A DNA stretch of 64,000 nucleotides, taken from positions 248,001 through 312,000 of the forward strand of contig NZ_CP182357.1 of assembly GCF_048571275.1 (NCBI RefSeq), written 5' to 3'. Source of the stretch: Marinarcus sediminis. GTDB taxonomy: Bacteria; Campylobacterota; Campylobacteria; Campylobacterales; Arcobacteraceae. The stretch's first letter is position 1; the number at the start of each line of letters is the position of its first letter. Made by a program: the position numbers and the translations under genes. Shown here piece by piece: positions 34,817 through 42,659 of the stretch. The notes beneath the pieces were generated by a model. It saw only the letters and a list, made by a program, of their open reading frames with translations. It made no database searches and was not told the DNA's origin.

Positions 34817-35179
34817 TTATTTGTTTAATTCTATTGGTGCTCCCCAAAATTGTTCAGGAATTAAAAATTCTGCAATGGGGTTTCCATTAATTATATGTTC
34901 GTCCACAATTCTATCTATTTTTTCCTTAGACAATTGTATGTACATATGATGACCTGGTTCTACTAACATTACAGGACCCATTTGACATCTTCCAAGACAT
35001 GAAGTTCTGATTGTTTGAACCGGTCCCATTAAACCTTTTTCCATCATTTTACCCGCAAGATGATTGAACAAATCTCTGGTCGTTTCGTTGACACAGCTCG
35101 GTTTTGGCATACCAGGAGGGGAAGCTTGCTCACACTTAAAGATATAAAATGTTGGTTGTGGAATCGAAGGCATTTCCAT
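34817..35179 (-). CDS. (2Fe-2S) ferredoxin-domain protein
   Basis: A 120-residue thioredoxin-like [2Fe-2S] protein. Four cysteines appear in FKCEQASPPGMPKPSCV and SCLGRCQMGPVMLVEPG, spaced as in the ferredoxin-like domain found in NuoE/HydB-type subunits and free-standing family members. Its redox partner is not known. A TATAAT (minus strand 35215-35220) is a candidate promoter. It lies upstream of panD on the same strand, 13 bases away. Confidence 0.88.
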   Translation of the reverse strand: MEMPSIPQPTFYIFKCEQASPPGMPKPSCVNETTRDLFNHLAGKMMEKGLMGPVQTIRTSCLGRCQMGPVMLVEPGHHMYIQLSKEKIDRIVDEHIINGNPIAEFLIPEQFWGAPIELNK

Positions 35180-35214
35180 ATAAAGTTCCTTTTATTTAAG
35201 ATAAATTTTGTCCG

Positions 35215-35220
35215 ATTATA
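35215..35220 (-). promoter_or_regulatory. Candidate -10 box for the (2Fe-2S) protein-panD run
   Basis: TATAAT on the minus strand 35 bases before the ATG at 35179, within a 150-base divergent gap shared with the cyclophilin gene. No clear -35 box. Confidence 0.35.
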
Positions 35221-35329
35221 ATACAAAAAAAGTTAAGTAATTATAAAAATATTATTTTAATCACGGATTAAAAAGATAAATAATATACTACTACCAATTT
35301 ACACACTTTTACAATTTTAAGGAAAAAAT

Positions 35330-35857
35330 ATGCGAAAAATATTCTTTTTTGTTACACTTTGTCTCTCACTGTTTGCAGCAAATCCCATTGCAGTAATGCA
35401 AACCAATCAAGGTACCATTGAGATAGAACTCTATCCATCAAAAGCACCCAAAGCCGTAGAAAATTTTATCACTCACTCAAAAAACGGTTATTATAATGGA
35501 TTAATTTTTCATCGAATCATTAAAAATTTTATGATTCAAGGGGGTGATCCAACAGGTACGGGACGTGGTGGAGAATCGATTTGGAAAAAAGATTTTGAAG
35601 ATGAGTTTTCACCCAATGCAGTCTTTGATAAACCAGGTATTTTAGCAATGGCCAATGCAGGGCCAAATACTAACGGCAGTCAATTTTTCATTACCACAGT
35701 GCCAGCATATTGGCTCAATGGAAGACACACCATCTTTGGTACAGTCATTAAAGGTATGGATGTTGTTCATAAATTAGAAAATGTTGAAACCAATGGGAAT
35801 TATGGTGGGAATAAACCCCTCAAAGATCAAAAAATAATTAACATCACAATAAAATAA
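35330..35857 (+). CDS. Periplasmic cyclophilin-type peptidyl-prolyl isomerase
   Basis: 175 residues: a signal peptide (about 1-18, ending FAAN) and a cyclophilin domain. Catalytic and substrate motifs are intact: FHRIIKNFMIQGGDPTGTG (Arg near residue 64), NTNGSQFFITT and LNGRHTIFG. It assists folding of exported proteins by cis-trans isomerisation of Pro bonds. An AAGGA site precedes the ATG. The gene is convergent with the response-regulator gene and ends in a strong hairpin. Confidence 0.93.
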   Translation: MRKIFFFVTLCLSLFAANPIAVMQTNQGTIEIELYPSKAPKAVENFITHSKNGYYNGLIFHRIIKNFMIQGGDPTGTGRGGESIWKKDFEDEFSPNAVFDKPGILAMANAGPNTNGSQFFITTVPAYWLNGRHTIFGTVIKGMDVVHKLENVETNGNYGGNKPLKDQKIINITIK

Positions 35858-35876
35858 GAGTGCGCTCTTATTTTAT
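35849..35876. terminator. Bidirectional terminator between the cyclophilin and response-regulator genes
   Basis: A perfect 12-pair stem (ATAAAATAAGAG / CTCTTATTTTAT) with a TGCG loop spans the end of one gene and the end of the other. A/T flanks supply the uridine run in both directions. Confidence 0.85.
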
Positions 35877-37237
35877 TTAAACAGACGACTCATTATGTTT
35901 TTATCTCCTGTATTAAGCAGAGCTCTTTCGAGTTGTTCAACCCTTTTTGCGCCCTCTTTGGCTTTGGATTTCCAATACTCAAGTTTTTCAGTCAGTGTTT
36001 CAACATCTTCGGCAGATTCAATTTGAAACAGATACTCTTTGTTCTGTTTTTCAAGCTCTTTAATTTTTGTCTCTAAGTTCACTTTGGTTTGTAGCACAGC
36101 TCGTTGCATCTCATCTTTTAAAGCTTCTTGCTCTTCATTGAGTTTTTTAATCTCCATTTTTAAATCTTGATTTGATTTATTCAATTTAAGCGTAGAAGAG
36201 GTATCCTCTTCCACAGCAGCATTTTTAAGCGCGTATGCCAGCTCTCTTTGCAATTTTTTATTTTCAGTAATGAGTTTTTCACCATTATAAACCAAACGGT
36301 CTTTTTCTAAATCAGAGGCTTTCATCAATTTTTGTAAATCATGAATTCTTTTATTCAACTCATTGATAATGGCATTTAATTCCCCACTGCTCTCTTTCCC
36401 TTTGAGGAAAATTTCGCTTTTATCTTTTATCAATGCTTTTTGTATGTCTCTTTTTTGATTGACATCAGAAGTGATATCTTTTTGAATTGAAATGGTACCT
36501 GTGACTTCCCCTGCATCACTGAGTGTCGCAATGGTATATGAATCCACCACATAGGTGTCTCCAAACTTTGTTTGATTTTTTATTTTACCATTCCATGATT
36601 CATTATTTAAAATCGCTTTTGTAAGGTCTTTATAGACAGTTGAATTGACATCTTTATGAATTAACGTATCAAAACCTTGTCCCAATAACTCCTCTTGGTC
36701 ATATCCTGTAATATCACAAAAATGTTGATTCACATAGGTAATTTTAAAATTCGTATCAGTCTTAAGTACAATGTTGTTTTTATCAATAACATCTTTGTAT
36801 TTTTCTAACTCTTTGTGTTGTTGTTCAATCATAAACTCTTGGTATAATACATTGGCCAAGTCATTCATAACCGTCAATAACCGTCTGATATCAATGGGTT
36901 TAATAATATAATCATACACACGAAGTTTAATCGCATCGGCTAAATATTCATTGTCAGAATACGCTGTAGCAAACATTACCGGAACTTTAGCATCTGTTTT
37001 TCTGATTTCCTTGACCATATCAATACCAGTGAGTTTAGGCATGTTAATATCACTTAAAACAACATCAATATCATTTTGATGCTCTTTAAAAAGAGCTAAT
37101 CCCTCTTCTCCATTTGCAGCGGTATAAACCGTATCAAAAAAGTTTCCAAGTAAGGAAGACAACTCATTTCGGATATTGTCGTCATCTTCAACATAAAGTG
37201 CTTTTAATCTTTTTAGTAATTTTTTATCAATCGACAT
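35873..37237 (-). CDS. Response regulator with PAS and long coiled coil
   Basis: 454 residues: N-terminal receiver domain with phosphorylation site in VVLSDINMPKLTG (Asp near 58), a PAS domain (about 150-265; ITYVNQHFCDITGYDQEELLG), then a long coiled coil, about 300-440, with no output domain. It may be a scaffold or signal relay. It follows the single-domain response regulator with no gap, so both are probably co-expressed with cheW upstream. Function in chemotaxis or c-di-GMP signalling is inference. Confidence 0.85.
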   Translation of the reverse strand: MSIDKKLLKRLKALYVEDDDNIRNELSSLLGNFFDTVYTAANGEEGLALFKEHQNDIDVVLSDINMPKLTGIDMVKEIRKTDAKVPVMFATAYSDNEYLADAIKLRVYDYIIKPIDIRRLLTVMNDLANVLYQEFMIEQQHKELEKYKDVIDKNNIVLKTDTNFKITYVNQHFCDITGYDQEELLGQGFDTLIHKDVNSTVYKDLTKAILNNESWNGKIKNQTKFGDTYVVDSYTIATLSDAGEVTGTISIQKDITSDVNQKRDIQKALIKDKSEIFLKGKESSGELNAIINELNKRIHDLQKLMKASDLEKDRLVYNGEKLITENKKLQRELAYALKNAAVEEDTSSTLKLNKSNQDLKMEIKKLNEEQEALKDEMQRAVLQTKVNLETKIKELEKQNKEYLFQIESAEDVETLTEKLEYWKSKAKEGAKRVEQLERALLNTGDKNIMSRLFK

Positions 37238-37627
37238 CTACTTAATATCCATACTTACAATGAGTTCAATAAACTTAATAAAATCAAAAGGTTTTAATAA
37301 GTAATTACTCACCCCTAAATCTTCGGCTTTTTTAATAAATTCGGATTCTGTATGTGCAGACATCACTACTACAGGAACTTTTAACCCTCTTTTATTGATT
37401 TGTTCAATCATCTCAAGACCATTCATAATGGGCATATTAATATCTGTAATCACAGCATCAATATCACTGTTTTTTTCTAAAATTGCCAACGCTTCTTCCC
37501 CATTTCTGGCTGTAAGAAAATTGCTGTTTAATTTTCGTAGCGTATCTTCAATAATATTGATTAAATCTTCTTCATCTTCTACAAAGAGAAGTTTCAGTTC
37601 TCTGAGTTTTTGAATCTTTTCTTGCAT
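37238..37627 (-). CDS. Single-domain response regulator (CheY-like)
   Basis: A 129-residue stand-alone receiver domain. Acidic pair EDEED near residue 17, phospho-acceptor Asp in AVITDINMPIMNG, Thr/Ser switch region VVMSAHT and Lys in YLLKPFD are all present, so it should be functional. No output domain. It is directly between cheW (25 bases upstream) and the PAS response regulator (start overlaps at the stop). Confidence 0.9.
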   Translation of the reverse strand: MQEKIQKLRELKLLFVEDEEDLINIIEDTLRKLNSNFLTARNGEEALAILEKNSDIDAVITDINMPIMNGLEMIEQINKRGLKVPVVVMSAHTESEFIKKAEDLGVSNYLLKPFDFIKFIELIVSMDIK

Positions 37628-37652
37628 AATTGTTCCTAATGCTTCAAACTTT

Positions 37653-38138
37653 TTATGAATCTTTTAACTCATCTTTATGTACAACATATTCTATATCCAT
37701 AATTACGAGCATTTTGCTGTCTTCTAAACGCACAAAACCTTTTAAATATTTTGATGGAATTGCCGAACCCAAATCAGATACGGGTGCTAAATCATTGATA
37801 TTTAATCGTTGAACATCATCCACTTTATCCACAACAATACCAATCATTCTTTTATCTTCAGTAATAACCGCAATAACCGCAGTATTATCATTATAGACAA
37901 TTTCGCCTGTTTGAAATTTAATTCGAACATCTAAAATAGGAACCACTTCCCCTCTTAAATTAATTAAACCTTTTACCCAATTTGTGGTGTTAGGCAGTGT
38001 TGTAATAATTTCAGGATAGGTTAAAATTTCTCTGATTTTAGGTAACTCGATAGCGTACTTCATGCTACCCAATTCAAATGTCATATACTCCGCAGTATTT
38101 GCGTAATCAATCTTTTTTTCCTCTTGTTGGCTCGCCAT
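37653..38138 (-). CDS. cheW: CheW-type chemotaxis coupling protein
   Basis: A 161-residue CheW domain protein. It bridges chemoreceptors and CheA kinase. Typical segments: FELGSMKYAIELPKIREIL, WVKGLINLRGEVVPILDVR and VDKVDDVQRLNINDLAP. It begins with a GGAGATATTT site and heads the two response-regulator genes. It is one of possibly several cheW copies in such genomes; no cheA is in this window. Confidence 0.9.
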   Translation of the reverse strand: MASQQEEKKIDYANTAEYMTFELGSMKYAIELPKIREILTYPEIITTLPNTTNWVKGLINLRGEVVPILDVRIKFQTGEIVYNDNTAVIAVITEDKRMIGIVVDKVDDVQRLNINDLAPVSDLGSAIPSKYLKGFVRLEDSKMLVIMDIEYVVHKDELKDS

Positions 38139-38204
38139 AAATATCTCCTTTATTCCAATTGTTCTTGATACATTGCAATAAATTTATTTTGTAAATCGTG
38201 CTAA

Positions 38205-38210
38205 ATTATA
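38205..38210 (-). promoter_or_regulatory. Candidate -10 box for the cheW-response regulator run
   Basis: Minus-strand TATAAT, 67 bases before the cheW ATG, within the 115-base gap to xseA. A TTGTTT 15 bases upstream might be a -35 box. No flagellar-type sigma-28 motif was recognised. Confidence 0.35.
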
Positions 38211-38253
38211 CGAAATAAACTCTTAAAACAAGGCAACAAATTCATAAAAATTA

Positions 38254-39444
38254 TTATTTATATGACTTTATCTCAAGAACTTTTGTTTTAACAACTCTGT
38301 TTGTACTTTCTAAATCAATTATATCATGAATTTCTAATTCATCCAAATCAATTATTTTATTCTCTTTGGTCGTTTGAACAAATCCTCTTTTTATTTTCTT
38401 ATCAGGATGATTAAGCGTAAAGGAATTCATCACAAAATTCAACTCTTCACTTTTTTTATTCCATATCTGTTTAAATGCCAAAGAAAATTTTTGAGATAAG
38501 TCATTGATGTTCTCTTCAATAAATTGAAATTTATTCAAAAAAGAGTTTTGCTTAAATGAGTGCATCAAATAGTTTAACTCTTGTGTTTTATTGGTTAGGT
38601 TAATTAAAAAACTTCTTCTAAAATCATCATACAAACCATCTAAATATATTCTCATATCATTCATATCTGGCAAGGCCATTTCCATCGCATTTGAAGGCGT
38701 TGCAGCACGAACATCCGCCACAAAATCGGAAATAACAAAGTCAACTTCATGTCCCACTGCCGATATAATAGGTGTTTTTGCACTGTATATGGCATTGGCC
38801 ACACACTCTTCATTAAAAGCCCACAAATCTTCAATGCTTCCGCCACCTCGACCCACAATCATAATATCTGCTTCTAAACTGTCTGCTTTTAAAATGGCTT
38901 GAACAATGGCTTCTTTTGAACCTTCTCCTTGTACCAAAGTCGGAATAAGAATCAGCTTTGTTAAAGGCCAGCGATGTGTTGCCACTTTTTTCATATCTTC
39001 AATGGCTGCGCCAGTACTTGAAGTTACAATCGCAATGGTTTTAGGATATTTCGGTAAGAGTTTTTTATTTTTAGGATCAAAATATCCTTGGGTTTGAAGT
39101 TTGGTTTTGAGTTGCTCATACGCCAAAGCCAACTCTCCTACGCCTGAGGGTTGAATTTTACTGCAAAGCAGTTGATAGTTTCCTCGTGGGGCATAGACCG
39201 TAATGGAACCTGTGATATTGATTTTTTGTCCCACTTCAAGACGAAATTTCAGATACTGTGCATTGCCTTTAAACATAACACATGAGATGGTTGAACTTTC
39301 ATCTTTAATTGAAAAGTAGATGTGCCCAGAGTTATGATAGGTCAAATTTGAGACCTCACCCTCCACACTGACGTATGAAAAAGTGGTCTCTAAAAGAGCT
39401 TTAATTTGATGATTTAATTCAGATACACTTAAAGGATTAAGCAT
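38254..39444 (-). CDS. xseA: Exodeoxyribonuclease VII large subunit
   Basis: Large subunit of exonuclease VII, which degrades single-stranded DNA. 396 residues, in the short range. N-terminal OB fold (YVSVEGEVSNLTYHNSGHIYFSIKD) and the catalytic domain with IVTSSTGAAIEDM, IMIVGRGGGSIEDLWAFNEE, and VGHEVDFVISDFVADVRAATP are intact. The C-terminal part is coiled coil, as usual. The small subunit gene (xseB) is not in the window. It is 3 bases after the ubiE stop. Confidence 0.96.
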   Translation of the reverse strand: MLNPLSVSELNHQIKALLETTFSYVSVEGEVSNLTYHNSGHIYFSIKDESSTISCVMFKGNAQYLKFRLEVGQKINITGSITVYAPRGNYQLLCSKIQPSGVGELALAYEQLKTKLQTQGYFDPKNKKLLPKYPKTIAIVTSSTGAAIEDMKKVATHRWPLTKLILIPTLVQGEGSKEAIVQAILKADSLEADIMIVGRGGGSIEDLWAFNEECVANAIYSAKTPIISAVGHEVDFVISDFVADVRAATPSNAMEMALPDMNDMRIYLDGLYDDFRRSFLINLTNKTQELNYLMHSFKQNSFLNKFQFIEENINDLSQKFSLAFKQIWNKKSEELNFVMNSFTLNHPDKKIKRGFVQTTKENKIIDLDELEIHDIIDLESTNRVVKTKVLEIKSYK

Positions 39445-39447
39445 ATA

Positions 39448-40158
39448 TCAGATTTTTCTCGCAATAAACAGCGTGGAGATATTCATAGAAAACCCTTTGA
39501 CATAAATGGGTTCTAATCCCGCTTGTTTTAACTCGTTTGATAAGTTTTGAGTGGTCAGAAACTCATCAATAGAGTTCGGTAAATAGGTATATGCCTCTTT
39601 ATTTTTTGAAATGATTCCACCCAAAGTAGGCAAAATTTTATTCATATAAAAATCAGTCAAATGGTCTAAGATGCTCTCTTTAGGATTTTTTGTAAACTCT
39701 AAAATTACTAAGAGTCCATCTTTTTTAAGCACTCTGGCAAACTCATCAAATGCTTTTTGCCGTTCGACCACATTTCTTATTCCATAAGAGATTGATATGA
39801 TATCTGCACTGTTCTCTTCAAAAGGCATAGAAGCAGCACCTGACTCTATAAACTCAACATCAGGTAACTTTTGTTTGGCCACATTCATCATACCAACGCT
39901 TGGATCTACTCCTACGATTTTGTTGAGTTTAATGTGTGCTTTTTTTGATGTTTTTTGCCAATAATCAATCATATCCCCTGTACCACAAGCCACATCAATG
40001 ACTTTTTCAATCTCTTTTTTGTCATAAAAAGAGTAAGCCAAATGACACGCTTTGTTTCTCCAAGTTTTGTCTATTCCCATGCTCAGAACTCTGTTTGCCA
40101 CATCATATGTTCCTGCAATTTCATTAAACATTGATACGATTTTTTCTTGTTTGCCCAT
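39448..40158 (-). CDS. ubiE: Ubiquinone/menaquinone biosynthesis C-methyltransferase
   Basis: SAM-dependent methyltransferase that methylates demethylmenaquinone (or the ubiquinone precursor). 236 residues. Family motifs: MFNEIAGTYDVANRVLSMGIDKTWR, VIDVACGTGDM, SYGIRNV and the FTKNPKES-type LEFTKN segment. In Campylobacterota respiration uses menaquinone-type quinones, so MenG is the more likely role. It sits between xseA and the small membrane protein. Confidence 0.93.
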   Translation of the reverse strand: MGKQEKIVSMFNEIAGTYDVANRVLSMGIDKTWRNKACHLAYSFYDKKEIEKVIDVACGTGDMIDYWQKTSKKAHIKLNKIVGVDPSVGMMNVAKQKLPDVEFIESGAASMPFEENSADIISISYGIRNVVERQKAFDEFARVLKKDGLLVILEFTKNPKESILDHLTDFYMNKILPTLGGIISKNKEAYTYLPNSIDEFLTTQNLSNELKQAGLEPIYVKGFSMNISTLFIARKI

Positions 40159-40181
40159 TCTTTATAATCCCTAAATCTTTT

Positions 40182-40430
40182 TTATAATATATACTTACAC
40201 ACTATTAATCCCAGTATAAATCCAACATTAATAGCGATTAACACTCTCATAATTCCCAACTCTTTATTGGCTTGTGGAATCATCTCTAAAACAATTTTTT
40301 GATGCCGCAAAGCTTCATTAAAACCTTTTGACGCTTCATTGATATCTTTTACCGTTTTTTGTAACGACATCTCCGTCATCTCAATTTTTTCAACAAGATC
40401 TTTAGCTTGTTTAAAGCTCATATCACTCAT
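40182..40430 (-). CDS. Small coiled-coil membrane protein paired with a ParA-like ATPase
   Basis: 82 residues: an N-terminal amphipathic, probably coiled-coil region (about 1-60) and a C-terminal membrane helix (about 62-80, VLIAINVGFILGLIV). No known family recognised. Its ATG overlaps the last 4 bases of the ParA-like gene (ATGA), so the two are translationally coupled. A membrane tether or partner for the ATPase is a reasonable guess, not demonstrated. Confidence 0.75.
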   Translation of the reverse strand: MSDMSFKQAKDLVEKIEMTEMSLQKTVKDINEASKGFNEALRHQKIVLEMIPQANKELGIMRVLIAINVGFILGLIVCKYIL

Positions 40431-41218
40431 TTTTTAATTTCAATCCATTGTTCTAATTTTGCAAAAATTTTATACAACACATCGATCGTATAATCTTTTG
40501 ACTCTATTTGCATTCGTCTGAAAAAGAGATATTTTCTTGCACTGGCTAAATCCCCTATCTCTTTTGCTTGCATCGCTTTTTGTGCAAAATCAGTATTGTT
40601 AAATGCCATCTCCCAAACAGTGCTTCCCAAATACCGACTGATGGTAATAACCTTATCATTTTTTACGGGAAAATAGTTTGGATTTTTTACAAAATCACAA
40701 ATAACAGAGTCACTGTTAAGATATTTATGCCCAAAAAAGTTAATGAATTGTTCTTCAATATAATCGGCTTCCATACTGATGGCTCGATTGAGTGCAAAAA
40801 ACATATTTTTTTCTGCATTTTTCTCTATCTTTTTAATTTTATTCATGGTTGCTATTGCATTTTTACCATCGAGTTCACCATCACCTAAAGGAATAATCCA
40901 TTTCACATTGTCATACGTTCCGATTTTTTTAATTTCATCCAAAACCAATGAAGAGGTTTTATTTCCCCCTACATCAACAATAATTTCATGATTGTCATCT
41001 GTTAAAATTAATTCATCCAATTCGGTGAGTTTATTCGTACCTAACATTCTTTTATTCACAATGTCTGTTCGAGTAAAAGATTGTGAATCGTTATTTTCAT
41101 CATCTATTTCAATATACGTTACTTTTTTACCGTGCATTTTATATAAAAATGGCGCGATTATTTGCATAGCAACTGTTGATTTCCCAACGCCACCTTTTGT
41201 TTGTGGAATAATTATCAT
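40427..41218 (-). CDS. ParA/MinD-like ATPase (orphan)
   Basis: 263 residues. The deviant Walker A motif KGGVGKST (residues 8-15) with its signature Lys and the DVGGN Walker A' segment place it in the ParA/MinD family. No ParB gene or parS-like sites are evident, and the C-terminal half (after about 170) does not resemble chromosomal ParA. It is encoded upstream of a tail-anchored small membrane protein. It could position a protein complex, as some orphan ParA proteins do; MipZ-like or conjugation roles are less supported. Confidence 0.82.
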   Translation of the reverse strand: MIIIPQTKGGVGKSTVAMQIIAPFLYKMHGKKVTYIEIDDENNDSQSFTRTDIVNKRMLGTNKLTELDELILTDDNHEIIVDVGGNKTSSLVLDEIKKIGTYDNVKWIIPLGDGELDGKNAIATMNKIKKIEKNAEKNMFFALNRAISMEADYIEEQFINFFGHKYLNSDSVICDFVKNPNYFPVKNDKVITISRYLGSTVWEMAFNNTDFAQKAMQAKEIGDLASARKYLFFRRMQIESKDYTIDVLYKIFAKLEQWIEIKK

Positions 41219-41221
41219 AAT

Positions 41222-41854
41222 TTAAACCCTTGGATTGTTTTTCATAAACTCTACGATTTTACCGTGCAAGCGACAATAAATCTTGTTTAGAGTAATATCA
41301 AAGCCATAAATTTGTACTATTTTATCGAAATATTCATTAATTCCATATTCACACCACGCCTTCATTTGCTCATATGATTCAAATTCATACCCAAAACTTT
41401 TTAAAAGTTTGTGAGTATATTTGTCAACAACCATTTCATCTTGGGCGCAGGTATAGCAAAGAATCGCATCAGCACTTTCGCAACCAATGCCTTTTTGTTC
41501 CAACAACCAATCTCTGGTGACAGTTTTTTGAAAATTTTCAAAGTTACCAAACTGCCCAATGATATTTTTACACAACTGTTTAAGACGAACCGCTTTTTGA
41601 TTTTTAAAACCACTGGGTGTTATGGCAAAAATCAATACTTCAATATCAACATTTGCCATTCTTTCTAACGTTAAAAGCTCTGCACTTTTTAAATTAACAA
41701 GCGATTTTTCAACATTACTCCATTTGGTATTTTGAGTTAAAATTGCACCCACAAGTGTCTCAAAACATCCGTGACTGGGCCACCAAAACTCAGGAGAGTT
41801 TTCAAGAAGTTTTTTCTCTTTTAGAAAAACTAAAAGCTCAAAACTGTTATTCAA
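41222..41854 (-). CDS. MagIII-like 3-methyladenine DNA glycosylase
   Basis: About 210 residues, HhH-GPD superfamily. The family segments FWWPSHGCFETLVGAILTQNT, LLEQKGIGCESADAILCY (helix-hairpin-helix, about 115-132) and MVVDKYTHKLLKS (with catalytic Asp) match MagIII of Helicobacter, a base-excision enzyme that removes alkylated adenines. It lacks the C-terminal four-Cys iron-sulphur cluster of endonuclease III, which fits MagIII. The start is TTG at 41854 (AAGG 6 bases upstream) or 41857; it overlaps the phosphoesterase gene. Confidence 0.88.
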   Translation of the reverse strand: MNNSFELLVFLKEKKLLENSPEFWWPSHGCFETLVGAILTQNTKWSNVEKSLVNLKSAELLTLERMANVDIEVLIFAITPSGFKNQKAVRLKQLCKNIIGQFGNFENFQKTVTRDWLLEQKGIGCESADAILCYTCAQDEMVVDKYTHKLLKSFGYEFESYEQMKAWCEYGINEYFDKIVQIYGFDITLNKIYCRLHGKIVEFMKNNPRV

Positions 41855-42659
41855 CAAATGCCTTAGTAATCACATCTTCATGTGAAGAGCAATAAGATTT
41901 GACTTTAAATGCTTCAATGGTTTTCCCATCAATGATATCTAAAACGACAAATTGTAAAATGGATTTGCAAGCGTTGGGCACTTTAAAATGCCCATTTAAT
42001 CCCGTTGTAGCTCTGTATATTGGCATCTCTTTTTCCATACCAATGACATTGTCTCGGCACCCTGTTAAACCTACATCAGTAACATATGCGGTTCCTTCAT
42101 CAATTTGTAAGTCGTCGGTACCTATGTGGGTATGTGTGCCACAAATGGCACTGACTCTGTTTTTAAACATCATATGCAACACCCGTTTTTCACTCGTGGC
42201 TTCAGCATGAAAATCAATGAATATATTCTTTATGCCCTCATTGTGCAGTTTCTCCACAAGTTTGCTTGCCCAATTAAAAGGGTTTTCAACATGAGGCATG
42301 GAGTACATTCCCATGAGATTTACAATTGCCAGTTTTTCATCATTTACCATAACGACTCTTACGCCAGAGCCTAAAACACCTTCAGGATAGTTATCTGGTC
42401 TTAAAACCGGTTTGGTTTCAAGCAGAGCTAACATATCGGATTTTTTATCAAAAGAGTGATTGCCTCCAGTTAAGATATCAATACCACATTTAAGCAATTC
42501 ATCACAGTTTTTCACCGTAAGTCCAAAACCATGACTGGCATTTTCTCCATTGGCAATCACAAAATCAATATTAAACTCTTTTTTAAATGCGTGTAATTTA
42601 TCTTTTATTATTTTTCTTCCTGGACGACCTACGATGTCTCCAATAAAAGCTATTCTCAT
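41847..42659 (-). CDS. ymdB: YmdB-family metallophosphoesterase (TIGR00282)
   Basis: 270 residues of the YmdB/TIGR00282 calcineurin-like phosphoesterase family. Start MRIAFIGDIVGRPGRKII with the metal-binding GDIVG Asp, then NGENASHGFG, GGNHSFDKK, DFHAEATSEK and GTHTHIGTDD supply the remaining metal ligands. Bacillus YmdB cleaves 2',3'-cAMP and affects biofilm; here the substrate is unknown. It overlaps the histidine kinase gene (ATGA) and the MagIII gene. Confidence 0.93.
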   Translation of the reverse strand: MRIAFIGDIVGRPGRKIIKDKLHAFKKEFNIDFVIANGENASHGFGLTVKNCDELLKCGIDILTGGNHSFDKKSDMLALLETKPVLRPDNYPEGVLGSGVRVVMVNDEKLAIVNLMGMYSMPHVENPFNWASKLVEKLHNEGIKNIFIDFHAEATSEKRVLHMMFKNRVSAICGTHTHIGTDDLQIDEGTAYVTDVGLTGCRDNVIGMEKEMPIYRATTGLNGHFKVPNACKSILQFVVLDIIDGKTIEAFKVKSYCSSHEDVITKAFVE

